Assembly: GCA_021792405.1 (NCBI GenBank)
Contig: JAJYUU010000051.1
Coordinates: forward strand, 1-33,193
Source: Actinomycetes bacterium
GTDB taxonomy: Bacteria; Actinomycetota; Actinomycetes; Streptosporangiales; Streptosporangiaceae
Length of the DNA: 33,193 nt
Direction of reading: 5' to 3'
This document shows, piece by piece, positions 16,265 through 26,135 of the stretch (position 1 is the first letter of the stretch; each line of letters begins with the position of its first letter). The position numbers and the translations under genes were made by a program. The notes under the pieces were generated by a model. That model did no database searches and was not told where the DNA came from. It worked only from the letters and a program-made list of their open reading frames with translations.

Positions 16265-16314
16265 GGGCCGTACCACATTGGCCGCGGCCGCGCGCGCACC
16301 CATAGGCTGGTCGA

Positions 16315-17739
16315 GTGTCGTGGCAGGAGCCGCATCCGGCAGCGCCAGTTCCAGCGCAGGAACCGCCGCCTGGCAGCCCGGGCGGGCCGGCGGCCAGGGG
16401 CTCGTTCGTGCACGACTTGCGCATTGTGTGGGCCGAGCGCGATTTCCGGCGCCTGCTGTCCACCCGGATGATCTCGCAGACCGGCGACGGCATCTTCACC
16501 GCCGGACTCGGCACCTACGTGTTCTTCAACGCCTCGACATTCCCGGACCCGCTGCGCGGGGCAGCCGCGTTCGCCGTTCTCTACGGCCCGTACTCGCTGA
16601 TCGGCCCGTTCGCGGGGGTGTTCATCGACCGGTGGTCACGGCGCCAGATCCTGACCTACTCGGCGCTGCTGAGGTCGGTCTTCGTCGCGCTGACGGCCGG
16701 GCTGATGGCGTCGGGGAACCTAGGCGTTCCGCTGTACGTGGCGGTCTTGCTGGTGCTGGGCGTGAACAGGTTCTTCCTGTCGTCGTTGTCGGCCGCGCTC
16801 CCGCACGTGGTCGCCGGGGACAAGTTGGTGATGGGCAACTCGGTGTCACCGACCGCTGGCGGGACCCTGGCTGCGATCGGCGGGATCGTCGGGCTCGGGG
16901 TGAACGCGGCGACCGGCGACACCGAGGCGGGTGCGGCCATAACGCTGCTGGTCGCCGGCGCGTGCTACGTGGCCGCCAGCCTCGTCGCCAGGACCATGCA
17001 GCGGGACCTGCTCGGCCCTGCTGGCGAGCCCAGCCAGGTAGCGGCGGGCCAGGTCCTGGCTGAACTCCGGGCGGTAGCGGCTGGCCTGGTGACGGGCGTT
17101 AGCTACATCGTCAGGCGCCGCGGGGCCGCCGCCGCACTCGGCGCGACCGGCGGCAACCGGTTCTTCTACGGGATCTTGTTCCTGATGTCGATCCTGCTGT
17201 ACCGGAACTTCTTCTATCGCGGGATCAAGCCCAGCATCGCGGAGACGCACTACGGCTACCTCATAGTGGCCGTGGCCACCGGCTACTTTTGCGCGGCCCT
17301 CGTCACACCGCCGCTGACCAGGCGACTGACAAAGCCCGCTTGCATCACCCTTATGCTGGCCGCCAGCGCGGCGGCGACCGGACTCTTCGGCGAGACCTTC
17401 GGCCAGATCCCCTACATCATCATGGGCTTCTGCCTCGGCCTGGCCGGGCAGGCCGTCGCGATCTGCGCCACCACGATCCTGCAGGAACAACTGGCGGACG
17501 ACTACCGCGGCAGGGCGTTTTCCTATTACGACATGATGTTCAACATCACTTTCGCGGCCGGCGCCCTGATCTGCGTTCCCTTCATGCCGCTCAGCGGCCG
17601 TTCGCCGATCCTCATCGCAGTGATCGCCGTCGGATACGCGCTGGTCGCGGTCGTCCACTGGACGGCCGGCCGTCACTCCGCCGGGCCTGGCGCCGGCGGC
17701 GCTATCCCCTCCGACGCGGCCCAGGTCAGCAGTTCCTGA
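16315..17739 (+). CDS. Major facilitator superfamily transporter (MFS-3 type)
   Basis: 474 residues from a GTG. A Pro-rich cytoplasmic N-terminus is followed by about 12 hydrophobic segments. Motif A appears as FAGVFIDRWSRRQILTYSALLRS, the loop between spans 2 and 3. Also seen is LLVLGVNRFFLSSLSAALPHVV, and the second half has RGRAFSYYDMMFNITFAAGALICVP. This architecture is that of enterobactin-exporter/MFS-3 drug-export-like proteins, so proton-coupled export is likely. The substrate is unknown. No regulator is adjacent, although ino1 lies upstream behind a terminator. Its last 67 bp overlap the 3' end of pcnA on the other strand. Confidence 0.9.
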   Translation: MSWQEPHPAAPVPAQEPPPGSPGGPAARGSFVHDLRIVWAERDFRRLLSTRMISQTGDGIFTAGLGTYVFFNASTFPDPLRGAAAFAVLYGPYSLIGPFAGVFIDRWSRRQILTYSALLRSVFVALTAGLMASGNLGVPLYVAVLLVLGVNRFFLSSLSAALPHVVAGDKLVMGNSVSPTAGGTLAAIGGIVGLGVNAATGDTEAGAAITLLVAGACYVAASLVARTMQRDLLGPAGEPSQVAAGQVLAELRAVAAGLVTGVSYIVRRRGAAAALGATGGNRFFYGILFLMSILLYRNFFYRGIKPSIAETHYGYLIVAVATGYFCAALVTPPLTRRLTKPACITLMLAASAAATGLFGETFGQIPYIIMGFCLGLAGQAVAICATTILQEQLADDYRGRAFSYYDMMFNITFAAGALICVPFMPLSGRSPILIAVIAVGYALVAVVHWTAGRHSAGPGAGGAIPSDAAQVSSS

Positions 17740-19163
17740 ACGGCGCGGTCCCGGCCGAGCGGCCCGGCCTCGATCCGCAGCTCCAGCAGGTGCTTATAAG
17801 CCCTGCCGACCAGCGGCCCCGGCCGGATGCCCAGGATCGCCATGATCTCGTTGCCGTCCAGGTCCGGCCGGATGCTGTCTAGCTCCTCCCGTGCGGCTAG
17901 CTCGTCGATCCGCGTTTCCAGATTGTCGTAGGCCCGGGCCAGCCGCAGTGCCTTCGCCTTGTTCCTGGTCGTGCAGTCTGCCCTGGTCAGGGCATGCAGC
18001 CGGGAGAGCAGCGGGCCGGCATCGGTGACGTACCGGCGCACCGCGGAGTCGGTCCACTCGCCGCCGCCGTACCCGTGGAACCGCAGGTGCAGCTCCACCA
18101 GGCGGCTCACGTCCGCCACGATGTCCTTCCGGTAGCGCAGCGCCGCCAGCCGCTTGCGGGCCATCTTGGCCCCGACGACCTCGTGATGGTGGAAGGCGAC
18201 CCGGCCGTCTGGGAGCCTCGAGCGGGTCCGCGGCTTGCCGATGTCGTGCAGCAGCGCCGCGAGCCGCAGCACGATGTCGGGCTGCAGGCCGTACCTGCCT
18301 TCGAGCTCGATCGCCTGGCTGAGGACGGTCAGCGAATGCTGGTACACATCCTTGTGCCTGAAGTGCTCATCCGCTTCCAGCCGCAGCGCGCTGACCTCGG
18401 GCAGCACCTGCTCGGCCACTTCCGTCTCGACCAGCAGCGCGATGCCCGCGGCCGGCCCGCCGGGCAGCGGCGACAGGAGCAGCTTGGTCAGCTCGCCTTC
18501 GATCCGCTCGGCCGAGACCTTAGGCGGCGCCAGCAGTCCGGCGAACTCGGTCATCGCCTGCCGGACCTCGGGTACGACCGTGAAACCGAGCTGGGCGGTG
18601 AACCTGGCAGCCCGCAGGATCCGCAGCGGATCGTCGGTAAACGAGGCCTTTGGCCCGCCCGGCGTTCGCAGCAGCCGGCGCCGCAAGTCCGCCAGCCCGC
18701 CGAACGGATCGACCAGCTGGTACCCCGGCAGCCGGGCCGCCATCGCGTTGACCGTGAAATCGCGCCTGGACAGATCGTCCTGCAGGGACTGGCCGTACGA
18801 CACCGCCGGCTTACGGGAGGTCCGGTCATAGCTGTCGCTGCGGTAGGTGGTGATCTCGAAGGTCGAACCGCCCTTGCGCAGCCCGACGGTGCCGAACTCG
18901 ATCCCGATGGTCCACACCTGGTCAGCCCAGTCGCGGGTGATCTCCAGGATGCGGTCGGGCGGCGCGTCAGTGGCCAGGTCCAGATCACCGGGCTCGCGGC
19001 CGAGGAAGACATCGCGAACCGACCCGCCGACCAGGGCAATCTCCTGGCCTGCCGCGGCGAACAGGGCGCCGAGTTCGCCCGCATGTGCTGAGACCGCGGC
19101 AAGCAGCGCGGCCGCGGCTTGCAGCTGGCGGTCAGTCAGCGAATCTGGATCTGGCACAGCCAT
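17673..19163 (-). CDS. pcnA: CCA tRNA nucleotidyltransferase (poly(A) polymerase family)
   Basis: 496 residues from the ATG at 19163 (MAVPDPDSLTDRQLQAAAALL). The frame is open further upstream, but that part is not family-like. It has the class II nucleotidyltransferase signature: ALVGGSVRDVFLGREPGDLDLATDA, with the two carboxylates of DLD. RRDFTVNAMA and DDPLRILRAARFTAQLGF follow. An HD domain comes next: LLHDIGKPRTRS with HHHEVVGAKM. This is the actinobacterial CCA-adding enzyme with an HD phosphohydrolase domain, which adds or repairs the 3' CCA of tRNA. It is convergent with the MFS gene (67-bp overlap) and divergent from DUF6049. Confidence 0.96.
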   Translation of the reverse strand: MAVPDPDSLTDRQLQAAAALLAAVSAHAGELGALFAAAGQEIALVGGSVRDVFLGREPGDLDLATDAPPDRILEITRDWADQVWTIGIEFGTVGLRKGGSTFEITTYRSDSYDRTSRKPAVSYGQSLQDDLSRRDFTVNAMAARLPGYQLVDPFGGLADLRRRLLRTPGGPKASFTDDPLRILRAARFTAQLGFTVVPEVRQAMTEFAGLLAPPKVSAERIEGELTKLLLSPLPGGPAAGIALLVETEVAEQVLPEVSALRLEADEHFRHKDVYQHSLTVLSQAIELEGRYGLQPDIVLRLAALLHDIGKPRTRSRLPDGRVAFHHHEVVGAKMARKRLAALRYRKDIVADVSRLVELHLRFHGYGGGEWTDSAVRRYVTDAGPLLSRLHALTRADCTTRNKAKALRLARAYDNLETRIDELAAREELDSIRPDLDGNEIMAILGIRPGPLVGRAYKHLLELRIEAGPLGRDRAVQELLTWAASEGIAPPAPGPAE

Positions 19164-19321
19164 TGAGAGTAAGTCCTGCGCGTAACCTGTCGGAAACGGG
19201 AAAGCCCGGAAGTCCGGAAGTCCGGGAGATGAGTCGCAGAATACTGCCCAGCCAGCGGGCAACGAGCATTCGCCGCGAGCGCGGCCTCCGGCACCCGCCT
19301 GCCCGCAATAGCATTCTGGGC

Positions 19322-21844
19322 ATGCCACCGACGCACGGATCCCGCGTGCATCCGGGCGTCCGGCTGACGACGGCCGGCGGCCGGATGCCCGGCCGTGAGC
19401 CTGGAAGTGTGCCCGGCCGTGTGCCCGGCGGGCGAGCCGTTGCCGATCGCGCAGGCCGTGGCGTGGCCGTCGCGCTCGTTCTCGCGGCGCTCGGGCTGCC
19501 CGGCATGCTGCTCGCGGGCCAGGCTCCGGCCGTCGCGGCGGCCAGCCAGCGGTCCGCAGCCAGCCAGCGGTCCGCAGCCAGCCAGCGGTCCGCAGCCAGC
19601 CAGGTCAGCGTCGTTATCACCGGCATGACCCCGCAGCAGGCTGCGCCGGGCGCCACGATCACCGTGACCGGGCTGATAACCAGCACGGCAAGCCAGCCGC
19701 TCAGTGGCTTGTCGGTGCAGTTGCTGGGCTCCAGCACGCCGGTCAGCCGCACCACCGAGCTGGGACCGGCGGGCAATTCGCAAGACGATCTTGCCAGTAC
19801 GCCGCTGCCCCACGGGACCTGGCAGACGACGGTGCCGCTGCGGCCAGGGGGCACGGACCGGTGGTCTGTTCAGGTGAACGCCAACTCGATCGGCATGACG
19901 AGATTCGGCGTGTACCCGCTGACCGCGCAGGTGCAGATCAGCCAGGTGCAGACCGCGCAGGCGCCGACCGGGCAGGTCCAGTTGCCGGTCGCCGCCACTA
20001 CCACGTTCCTGCCGTACGTGCCGGCCAGGAAGGGCCCGTACGGCAACTCCATCCCGGCCCGGACCCAGATCTCGTGGGTACTGCCGTTGATCGGCAAGCC
20101 GCTGCTCGGTCAGCCCTGGCAGAACTCTTGCGTGGGAGCGCGCGCTAAGGCGCTGGTCGCGAGCCTGCGCAGCAGCGGACGGCTCGGCCAGCTGGTCGCG
20201 GCCGGCCAGGATTCCGCTGCCGCCGCTGCTGTGTATTCGGCCGCGGCCGGATCCGGACGGTCACCGCGGGGCCGGGTGGTCCGATCCGAGCCGCCGCCCC
20301 AGAACCTGTCCAGGTACGACGGCGTTACCTGGGCTATCGATCCGGCCCTGCTGGCCAACGTGCGGGCCATCGCGGGCTGTCGTAGTGCGCGGCCGCGCTG
20401 GGCGAGCGCGGCTCGGGGCTGGCTCGCCAGGCTCCGGCAGGTGACCTCGGCTGAACCGGTGTTCTTCACCGCGTACGCCGACCCGGACGTGGCCGCGCTG
20501 GTAGCAAACCCCGGCCAGGCACCGGACGTGAAGCTGTCCTTTGACCTCGGCCAGCAGATCGGCCAGCAGATCCTGCGCCGGAACCCCCGGTCATCAGCGG
20601 CCGGTGCCAGCGCACCTGACCTCAGCCAGGCCGCCGGCGTCGCCTGGCCAGCAGGCGGCGTCGCCGGTTACTCGACTGTGGAGAACCTCGCCGCCCAGGA
20701 CGGCATTCGCACGCTGGTGCTGAGCCAGTCCGCGATGCCGGGCGTGACGGCCACGGCCGTTCGGGTGACGAACGGCGCAGGCGGCTACATGACCGTCCTG
20801 CTGGCCAGCGACTCGCTGACCCGGGTCCTCGCCGCCGGCGGCAGGGCACCGGACTCGGCGTTCGCGATCGCGCAGGACTTCCTGGCCCAGACCGCGCTGG
20901 ACGCTGAGCAGAACCCGGGCGCGGCCCTGATCGTGGCGCCGCCGCGGCGCTTCGACCCGGCAGGCGGGCTGACCGCGGACCTGCTCGCCGCGACCGCGGC
21001 GGCACCGTGGCTGAGCCCGGTCGGCCTGACGTCGCTGACCAGTGGCAAGCACGTCCCCGAAGTGCCGCCGAACTCGGGCTGGGCTGGCTCGCCGACCCGG
21101 ATCAGCCGGCGTGAACTGCGCAAGCTCGCCGGCGCCGACCGTAAGATCGCGCAGCTGCAAGACATGGCCGCCAGCCCGGACAACGCGCTGTCGCTGGCGG
21201 TCTCCACCGCGGAGTCATCGGCCTGGCAGGGCACTGCGAGCGGCACCGCGCTGGCCATGCTCCGGACGATCACCAGCGAGGTTGCCAGCCAAGAGCAGGG
21301 CGTGCAGATCTTCGCCGAACCCAAGGTGGTGCTCGGCGGGCTCAAGGGCAGCGTGCCAGTGTCGATCGACAACCGGCTCAGTTACCCCATCCGGGTTCGG
21401 TTGCAGCTGCAGTACAGCCATGCCACCGGCGTCAGGATCACTATGCAGCCAAGCGGCCTGGTGACGGTTCCGGCCAGCACATCGGTGGCGGTCAAGCTGA
21501 CTGTCCAGGCGACCCAGGTGGGTTCGACCGTGATCACCATCACGCCCCTGAACTCCGGCGGCCAGCCGCTGACGCTTCCGTCCCAGAGCCTGTCGATGAC
21601 CGTAGAGGCGACTCAGGTAGGCGTCCTGGTGGTGATCATCTGTGCTGCCGCCGTGGGCATCTTCCTCATCGCCTATGCCGCCCGCGTGGTGCGCCGCGGT
21701 CGCCCGTCCGCTGGCACCGACCAGTCCGCCGATCCCGGTCCCGCCGCAGATCAGGGCGGTGAGGACAGCACAAAGCCGGCAGAACCGGATACCGTCATGG
21801 CTGAACGCACGCAGCTCGGTCGAGCTAATGCGCCAGGGCCGTGA
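19322..21844 (+). CDS. DUF6049-like secreted, membrane-anchored protein
   Basis: 840 residues from the ATG at 19322 (MPPTHGSRVHPG). A later ATG at 19385 is also possible, since neither has a clear ribosome site. A signal-type segment, GVAVALVLAALGLPGMLLAGQAPAVAAA, ends about residue 70, followed by three copies of ASQRSA. The bulk is extracytoplasmic with immunoglobulin-like strands (TITVTGLITSTASQPLSGLSVQLL). A C-terminal span, GVLVVIICAAAVGIFLIAYAARVVRRGRPS, is followed by a basic cytoplasmic tail. It lies 13 bp before murJ and is probably cotranscribed. In actinobacteria this family sits before murJ and is thought to belong to cell-envelope assembly. The function is not established. Confidence 0.85.
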   Translation: MPPTHGSRVHPGVRLTTAGGRMPGREPGSVPGRVPGGRAVADRAGRGVAVALVLAALGLPGMLLAGQAPAVAAASQRSAASQRSAASQRSAASQVSVVITGMTPQQAAPGATITVTGLITSTASQPLSGLSVQLLGSSTPVSRTTELGPAGNSQDDLASTPLPHGTWQTTVPLRPGGTDRWSVQVNANSIGMTRFGVYPLTAQVQISQVQTAQAPTGQVQLPVAATTTFLPYVPARKGPYGNSIPARTQISWVLPLIGKPLLGQPWQNSCVGARAKALVASLRSSGRLGQLVAAGQDSAAAAAVYSAAAGSGRSPRGRVVRSEPPPQNLSRYDGVTWAIDPALLANVRAIAGCRSARPRWASAARGWLARLRQVTSAEPVFFTAYADPDVAALVANPGQAPDVKLSFDLGQQIGQQILRRNPRSSAAGASAPDLSQAAGVAWPAGGVAGYSTVENLAAQDGIRTLVLSQSAMPGVTATAVRVTNGAGGYMTVLLASDSLTRVLAAGGRAPDSAFAIAQDFLAQTALDAEQNPGAALIVAPPRRFDPAGGLTADLLAATAAAPWLSPVGLTSLTSGKHVPEVPPNSGWAGSPTRISRRELRKLAGADRKIAQLQDMAASPDNALSLAVSTAESSAWQGTASGTALAMLRTITSEVASQEQGVQIFAEPKVVLGGLKGSVPVSIDNRLSYPIRVRLQLQYSHATGVRITMQPSGLVTVPASTSVAVKLTVQATQVGSTVITITPLNSGGQPLTLPSQSLSMTVEATQVGVLVVIICAAAVGIFLIAYAARVVRRGRPSAGTDQSADPGPAADQGGEDSTKPAEPDTVMAERTQLGRANAPGP
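19541..19603 (+). repeat. 18-bp tandem repeat encoding ASQRSA
   Basis: Three identical 18-bp units begin at 19541, 19559 and 19577, followed by a 9-bp partial copy. They lie just after the signal-type segment of the DUF6049-like protein and encode a short polar spacer. Confidence 0.85.
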
Positions 21845-21857
21845 CGACAGGAGGCCG

Positions 21858-24209
21858 ATGACCACCGGGGTGCCCGAGCCGGACTCGTATCCGGACTCCG
21901 GCGGCCGGGGCTGGGACGTCCGGCCCGCGGTGCCGGGCTGGAGCGCAGGCCAGGATTACACAGGGCCTCTGTTCGATGACACCGGGTGGCACATCGACCT
22001 GTCCGGCGTGGACTGGGGGGACGATGCCGGACACGACCGAGCGAGCGACTGGGCTGGCGGCGCAGAGCCGACGTTCCAGTTCGAAGAGCACGACCGCTAT
22101 CGGGGAAACGGGCCAGGACCGGCAACTGTCGGCTACGACGGCGCGGCCGAGGCTGCGCCGGACAGGACCGGCAGGCCTGGCAGACGACACGCGCGCCATG
22201 CCCGGCAAGCGGACGAGACGCGAGCAGGGCCCGATTTCCGCCCGCCGCGTGCGCAGCCACCCGGCATGCGCCGGGCGGCCGGCCAGCCGCCCCCGCTGGC
22301 GCAACCCCGCCGGGTAGTCCCGCCGGACTACCGGCCACCTGGGTACGACCCGCAAGGTTACGATCCGCAGGGCTATCGCGCCCCGGATTACGCCCCTCCG
22401 GGTTACGGTCCGCCGCAGGGCTACCGGGACCCGGGCCGGCGAGCACCGGTCTACGAGGAGCCCGGCTACGACGGCGCGCGGGGCGGCACTCTCCGGCTGC
22501 CGTACCCGCCCGATGAGCGCGGCGCCCCCCGCCCGGCCCGGCGAGGGCCGACCGGACCCCTGCCACCGGGGGCGCGTCCCGGCCGGCCGGGCGGCCCCGG
22601 CCAGCCGTCCGCGGCGCCGCGCGGCGCTACCGAGGCCACGACGGCCTCGGTCGTCCGGTCCAGTGGCGTGATGGCAGTCGGTACCCTGGGCTCCAGGCTT
22701 ACCGGATTCGTCCGCACGCTGGTGCAGGCGTCCGTACTCGGCTCGCTGGGCATCGCCGCTGCCTACAACCTGTCCAACACGCTGCCCAACGTTGTCTACA
22801 ACCTGGCCCTCGGCGGCATCCTGACCAGCGTCATCGTGCCGCTGATCGTGGCCGCGAGCAGGCGGGGCGCCGACTATGGCGAGACCTACGACCAGCGGCT
22901 ATTCACGCTGATCACGTTCGCGCTAGCCGGCCTTACCTTCGTCGCCACCCTGGCTGCCGTCCCGATCGTGCAGGTCTACCGAGGCAGCGGGGTCACTGGG
23001 CCCACTCTGCACCTCACCGAGATCCTTGCCGTCTTCTTCATCCCGCAGATCTTCTTCTACGGGGTGAGCTCGCTGATCAGCGCGATACTCAACTCCCGCG
23101 GCAGTTTCGCCGCGCCGATGTGGACGCCGATCGTCAACAACGTAGTCGTGATCGCCGTGCTCGGGCTGTACGCCGCCACGGACGGCCAGAGCGGGAAGCC
23201 GCCGATCCACGGCACCGGCGTCGCGCTGCTCGGCATCGGCACCACGCTGGGCATCGTGGCGCAGACCGTGGCACTCGTGCCGGCCATGCGGCGCGTCGGC
23301 TTCCGCTGGCGTCCCCGGCTGGACTTCCGGCGGGCTGAGATAGCCGAGATCGGCCGGATGGGCGGCTGGCTGACCGGCTACATCGCGGCGACGCAGGTCG
23401 CTTACCTTGTCACCACCAAGCTGGCCGGTGACACCAGGCAGGGGACCGGGATCAACGAGTACAACTACGCCTGGCTGCTATTCCAGCTGCCCTATGCGGT
23501 CGTCGGCATCTCGGTCATCACCGCGCTGCTGCCGCGGATGAGCTCGCATGCCTCGCAGCGCCGCTTCGGGCACGTCCGCCAGGACTTCTCCACCGGGGTC
23601 AGGCTCTCCGCCACGATCGTGGTGCCGTGCTCGCTGGTGCTGGCCGCCCTCGGCCCTTCGCTGGGCGTGCTCTTGTTCGGCCGTCACGCCTACGGCCTGG
23701 CCGCCGCCAGGGAGACCGGGGTGGTGCTGGCCGTCTTCTGCCTGGGCCTGCTGCCCTACATGATCTTCCAGCTCCAGCTCCGGGTGTTCTACTCCGTGCA
23801 CGACAGCAAGACCCCCGCACTGATCGGCCTGGTGACGATGGCTGTGAACATCGTCGCGAACCTGATCGCGCTGAGCGCGCTGCCCAAATCCGCGCTCGTG
23901 GCGGGGCTCGCCGCCGGGTTCGGCCTGTCGAACGTGACCGGGCTGCTGATCGCCTGGCGGATCCTGAAACGGCGGCTGCACGGACTCGACGGGTTCCGCA
24001 TCGGCCAGTCGCTGGTGCGCATGCACGCTGCGACCCTGCCGGGAGCACTGGTGGCGGTACTGGCGGGGATGCTCGCCCAGAACGCCATCGTCGTCGTCTT
24101 CATCGGCGGTGGCCTCGCGGCCGGCCTGTACCTGCTCTTCGCCAGGGCGCTGAGGATCGAGGAGCTCTCGAACCTCACCCGGACCGTGCGGGCCAGGCTG
24201 GGCCGGTGA
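21858..24209 (+). CDS. murJ: Lipid II flippase MurJ (MviN)
   Basis: 783 residues. Residues 1-260 are a long disordered cytoplasmic extension with Tyr/Pro/Gly repeats such as GYDPQGY, GYRAPDYAPPGYG and YEEPGYDGARGG. The MurJ core follows: TASVVRSSGVMAVGTLGSRLTGFVRTLV, then about 14 spans including PNVVYNLALGGILTSVIVPL, FFIPQIFFYGVSSLISAILNSRG, and QLPYAVVGISVITALLPRMS. It flips lipid-linked peptidoglycan precursor across the membrane. The ATG at 21858 is only 3 nt after AGGAGG (21849-21854), a tight spacing. A GTG at 21870 has too long a spacing. DUF6049 stops 13 bp upstream and the pseudokinase follows, so this is an operon. Confidence 0.95.
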   Translation: MTTGVPEPDSYPDSGGRGWDVRPAVPGWSAGQDYTGPLFDDTGWHIDLSGVDWGDDAGHDRASDWAGGAEPTFQFEEHDRYRGNGPGPATVGYDGAAEAAPDRTGRPGRRHARHARQADETRAGPDFRPPRAQPPGMRRAAGQPPPLAQPRRVVPPDYRPPGYDPQGYDPQGYRAPDYAPPGYGPPQGYRDPGRRAPVYEEPGYDGARGGTLRLPYPPDERGAPRPARRGPTGPLPPGARPGRPGGPGQPSAAPRGATEATTASVVRSSGVMAVGTLGSRLTGFVRTLVQASVLGSLGIAAAYNLSNTLPNVVYNLALGGILTSVIVPLIVAASRRGADYGETYDQRLFTLITFALAGLTFVATLAAVPIVQVYRGSGVTGPTLHLTEILAVFFIPQIFFYGVSSLISAILNSRGSFAAPMWTPIVNNVVVIAVLGLYAATDGQSGKPPIHGTGVALLGIGTTLGIVAQTVALVPAMRRVGFRWRPRLDFRRAEIAEIGRMGGWLTGYIAATQVAYLVTTKLAGDTRQGTGINEYNYAWLLFQLPYAVVGISVITALLPRMSSHASQRRFGHVRQDFSTGVRLSATIVVPCSLVLAALGPSLGVLLFGRHAYGLAAARETGVVLAVFCLGLLPYMIFQLQLRVFYSVHDSKTPALIGLVTMAVNIVANLIALSALPKSALVAGLAAGFGLSNVTGLLIAWRILKRRLHGLDGFRIGQSLVRMHAATLPGALVAVLAGMLAQNAIVVVFIGGGLAAGLYLLFARALRIEELSNLTRTVRARLGR

Positions 24210-24371
24210 CGTCTTAAGTGGGTAACGGTTTGCAGCCGACTGGGGACACGAGGGTCCGCCACGGCGGACGCGGCCTAGCATGGTGTGCAGCACCACGCCT
24301 TGGCTCAGACCGTTGATGACCGACACCCCTGGGGGGAGGTTCGAGGGCTGGCGAGCCGTTGACCCGCAATC

Positions 24372-25943
24372 ATGAGCACGTTCACGTCAGAACCAGGTGT
24401 CAGACTGGGCGGCCGGTACCGGCTTGAGGACCGGCTCGCCGCGGCTGCGGGCTGGGCTGCCTGGAAGGCCATCGACGAGATCCTGGCCCGGCCAGTCAGG
24501 GTCATCACGTTCGCCGCCGGGTTCCCGCGGCTCGAGCAGACGGTGACTGCGGCCCGCGCGGCGAGCCGCTTGACTGATACCCGGCTGACACAGGTCTTCG
24601 ACGTCGAAGACGCCTGGGACCACGCCTACATCGTGCTGGAGTGGCCTTTCGGCGAGACGCTCGCCGAACTGGTGGCAGCCGGCCCGATGGAGCCAGCCAC
24701 CGGCGCGCGGATCGTGGCAGAAGCGGCGGCCGCCCTGTCCGGTGCGCACGCGGCCGGCCTGGCGCACTTGTGCCTGCGGCCGGACAGCGTCCGGTGGACG
24801 GTCGGCGGCGGCGTGAAGGTCACCGGCCTTGGCATCGATGCTGCGCTGGCCGGAGTGACGTCGGCGGACCCGGAACGTGCCGATACGCGCGGCCTCGGCG
24901 AGCTGCTGTACGCCACGTTGACCGGGTTCTGGCCAGGCCAGGACTACCCGGACCTGCCGTCCGCGCCCGAGTCAGACGGTGAGCTGCGGCGCCCGCGCCA
25001 AGTGCGGGCGGGGGTTCCGGGCATCCTCGACGACCTAGCCGCCCGGGCGCTGGCGCTACCCGGCCGGGATGGTCACGAGCCATTCACAGCGCCCGCGGAA
25101 CTTGCTGCCGCGCTCGCCGCTGCCGTCCCGCCGGTGCGGGTACCGCCAGCCGCGATCGGTCGGCGCGATCCGCGCCAGGACAGCGGCTACCGGTCAGCCG
25201 ACTGGAACAGCCAGCAGCGCGACGCTGCTCAGCGCACCGCGCCGGAGGGAGCCGGGCTCCCCCGGAGCCAGCCTGGCTACGGCCGCGAACAGGCCGGGCC
25301 AGGGGGTCGGCGCACGGCCGTCCGCGCGATCGCGGTCAGCGCGCTCGTGCTGATCGCCGCTGTCGGCGCCAGCGCGGCCGCCATCCACTTGCTGAACAAG
25401 TCGCCGTCCCGGAGCGCGAGCCATCGGCCGCACGGTCCGTCGACCCGGCGGTCAGGGCCCGTTTCCACCACCATCACCCCCCTCTGGGCGCGCGGGTTCG
25501 ACGCACTCACTCCGCCGTCGAGAGACCCCTTCGACGAGAACACCCCCCAGGCCGCCAACGTGCTGGATGGCAACCCGCAAGGCTGGCACACCCAGTACTA
25601 CTTCAGCGCGCTGTTCGGCAATCTCAAGTCCGGCACCGGCTTCATCCTGAACCTGGGCACGACGGCTAAGGTCAGTTCGGTCACGGTGACGTTCGGCTCC
25701 GCGGCTGGCGCGATCGCGGAGCTCAAGGTAGGCGACTCCGATGTCCGGAGCCCGGCCAACCTGAACTCGATGACGACGGTGGCTGGCCCAAGGCCAGTTG
25801 CGGGCACCTACACGTTCACCATCAGCAAGCCGGTGCCGGACCGGTACCTGGTGATCTGGTTTACTAAGCTGCCCCCGCTCGGCAGTCAGCCGGGCAGATT
25901 CGCAGCGAAGATCTACAAAGTGGTCATTACCGGTACAAACTGA
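24372..25943 (+). CDS. Membrane-anchored pseudokinase with an extracytoplasmic domain
   Basis: A 523-residue protein. Residues 10-260 have a protein-kinase fold lacking catalysis. The HRD loop region reads HLCLRPDSVRW where HRDLKPxNV is expected. The metal-binding DFG is replaced by VTGLGI (about 151-156), and the glycine loop is degenerate (GGRYRLEDRLAAAAGWAAW). A disordered linker is followed by a span at about 318-340 (AVSALVLIAAVGASAAAIHLL). The extracytoplasmic domain (about 375-523) has a galactose-binding-like fold: AANVLDGNPQGWHTQYYF, FGSAAGAIAELKVGD, LVIWFTKLP. In mycobacteria this pseudokinase and ectodomain are fused to MurJ (Rv3910), where the kinase part recruits FhaA. Here they are separate genes 162 bp apart. 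Most likely it controls MurJ. Confidence 0.85.
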   Translation: MSTFTSEPGVRLGGRYRLEDRLAAAAGWAAWKAIDEILARPVRVITFAAGFPRLEQTVTAARAASRLTDTRLTQVFDVEDAWDHAYIVLEWPFGETLAELVAAGPMEPATGARIVAEAAAALSGAHAAGLAHLCLRPDSVRWTVGGGVKVTGLGIDAALAGVTSADPERADTRGLGELLYATLTGFWPGQDYPDLPSAPESDGELRRPRQVRAGVPGILDDLAARALALPGRDGHEPFTAPAELAAALAAAVPPVRVPPAAIGRRDPRQDSGYRSADWNSQQRDAAQRTAPEGAGLPRSQPGYGREQAGPGGRRTAVRAIAVSALVLIAAVGASAAAIHLLNKSPSRSASHRPHGPSTRRSGPVSTTITPLWARGFDALTPPSRDPFDENTPQAANVLDGNPQGWHTQYYFSALFGNLKSGTGFILNLGTTAKVSSVTVTFGSAAGAIAELKVGDSDVRSPANLNSMTTVAGPRPVAGTYTFTISKPVPDRYLVIWFTKLPPLGSQPGRFAAKIYKVVITGTN

Positions 25944-26135
25944 GCGCTCTATCTGCGGGGCCTCTCCCGTACCGGGACTGCCCTCCGAGTCATTATCATG
26001 GGCCACAGGGGCGTGTCCGGCCGCAGCTCAGATGTTTCCTTCCCGGCACTTGGTGCCGCGCTACGGTGAGCGTCGAGAGCGCAGTGCAGCGCTCCGCGCG
26101 CTGCCGGGCACAGGCCACCAGCACGGTGCGTGCCG

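Noticed and set aside
23478-24326. Minus-strand open frame across the 3' half of murJ
   Set aside because: MurJ membrane spans are clear on the plus strand; the Gln/His/Arg-rich product is typical of antisense frames.
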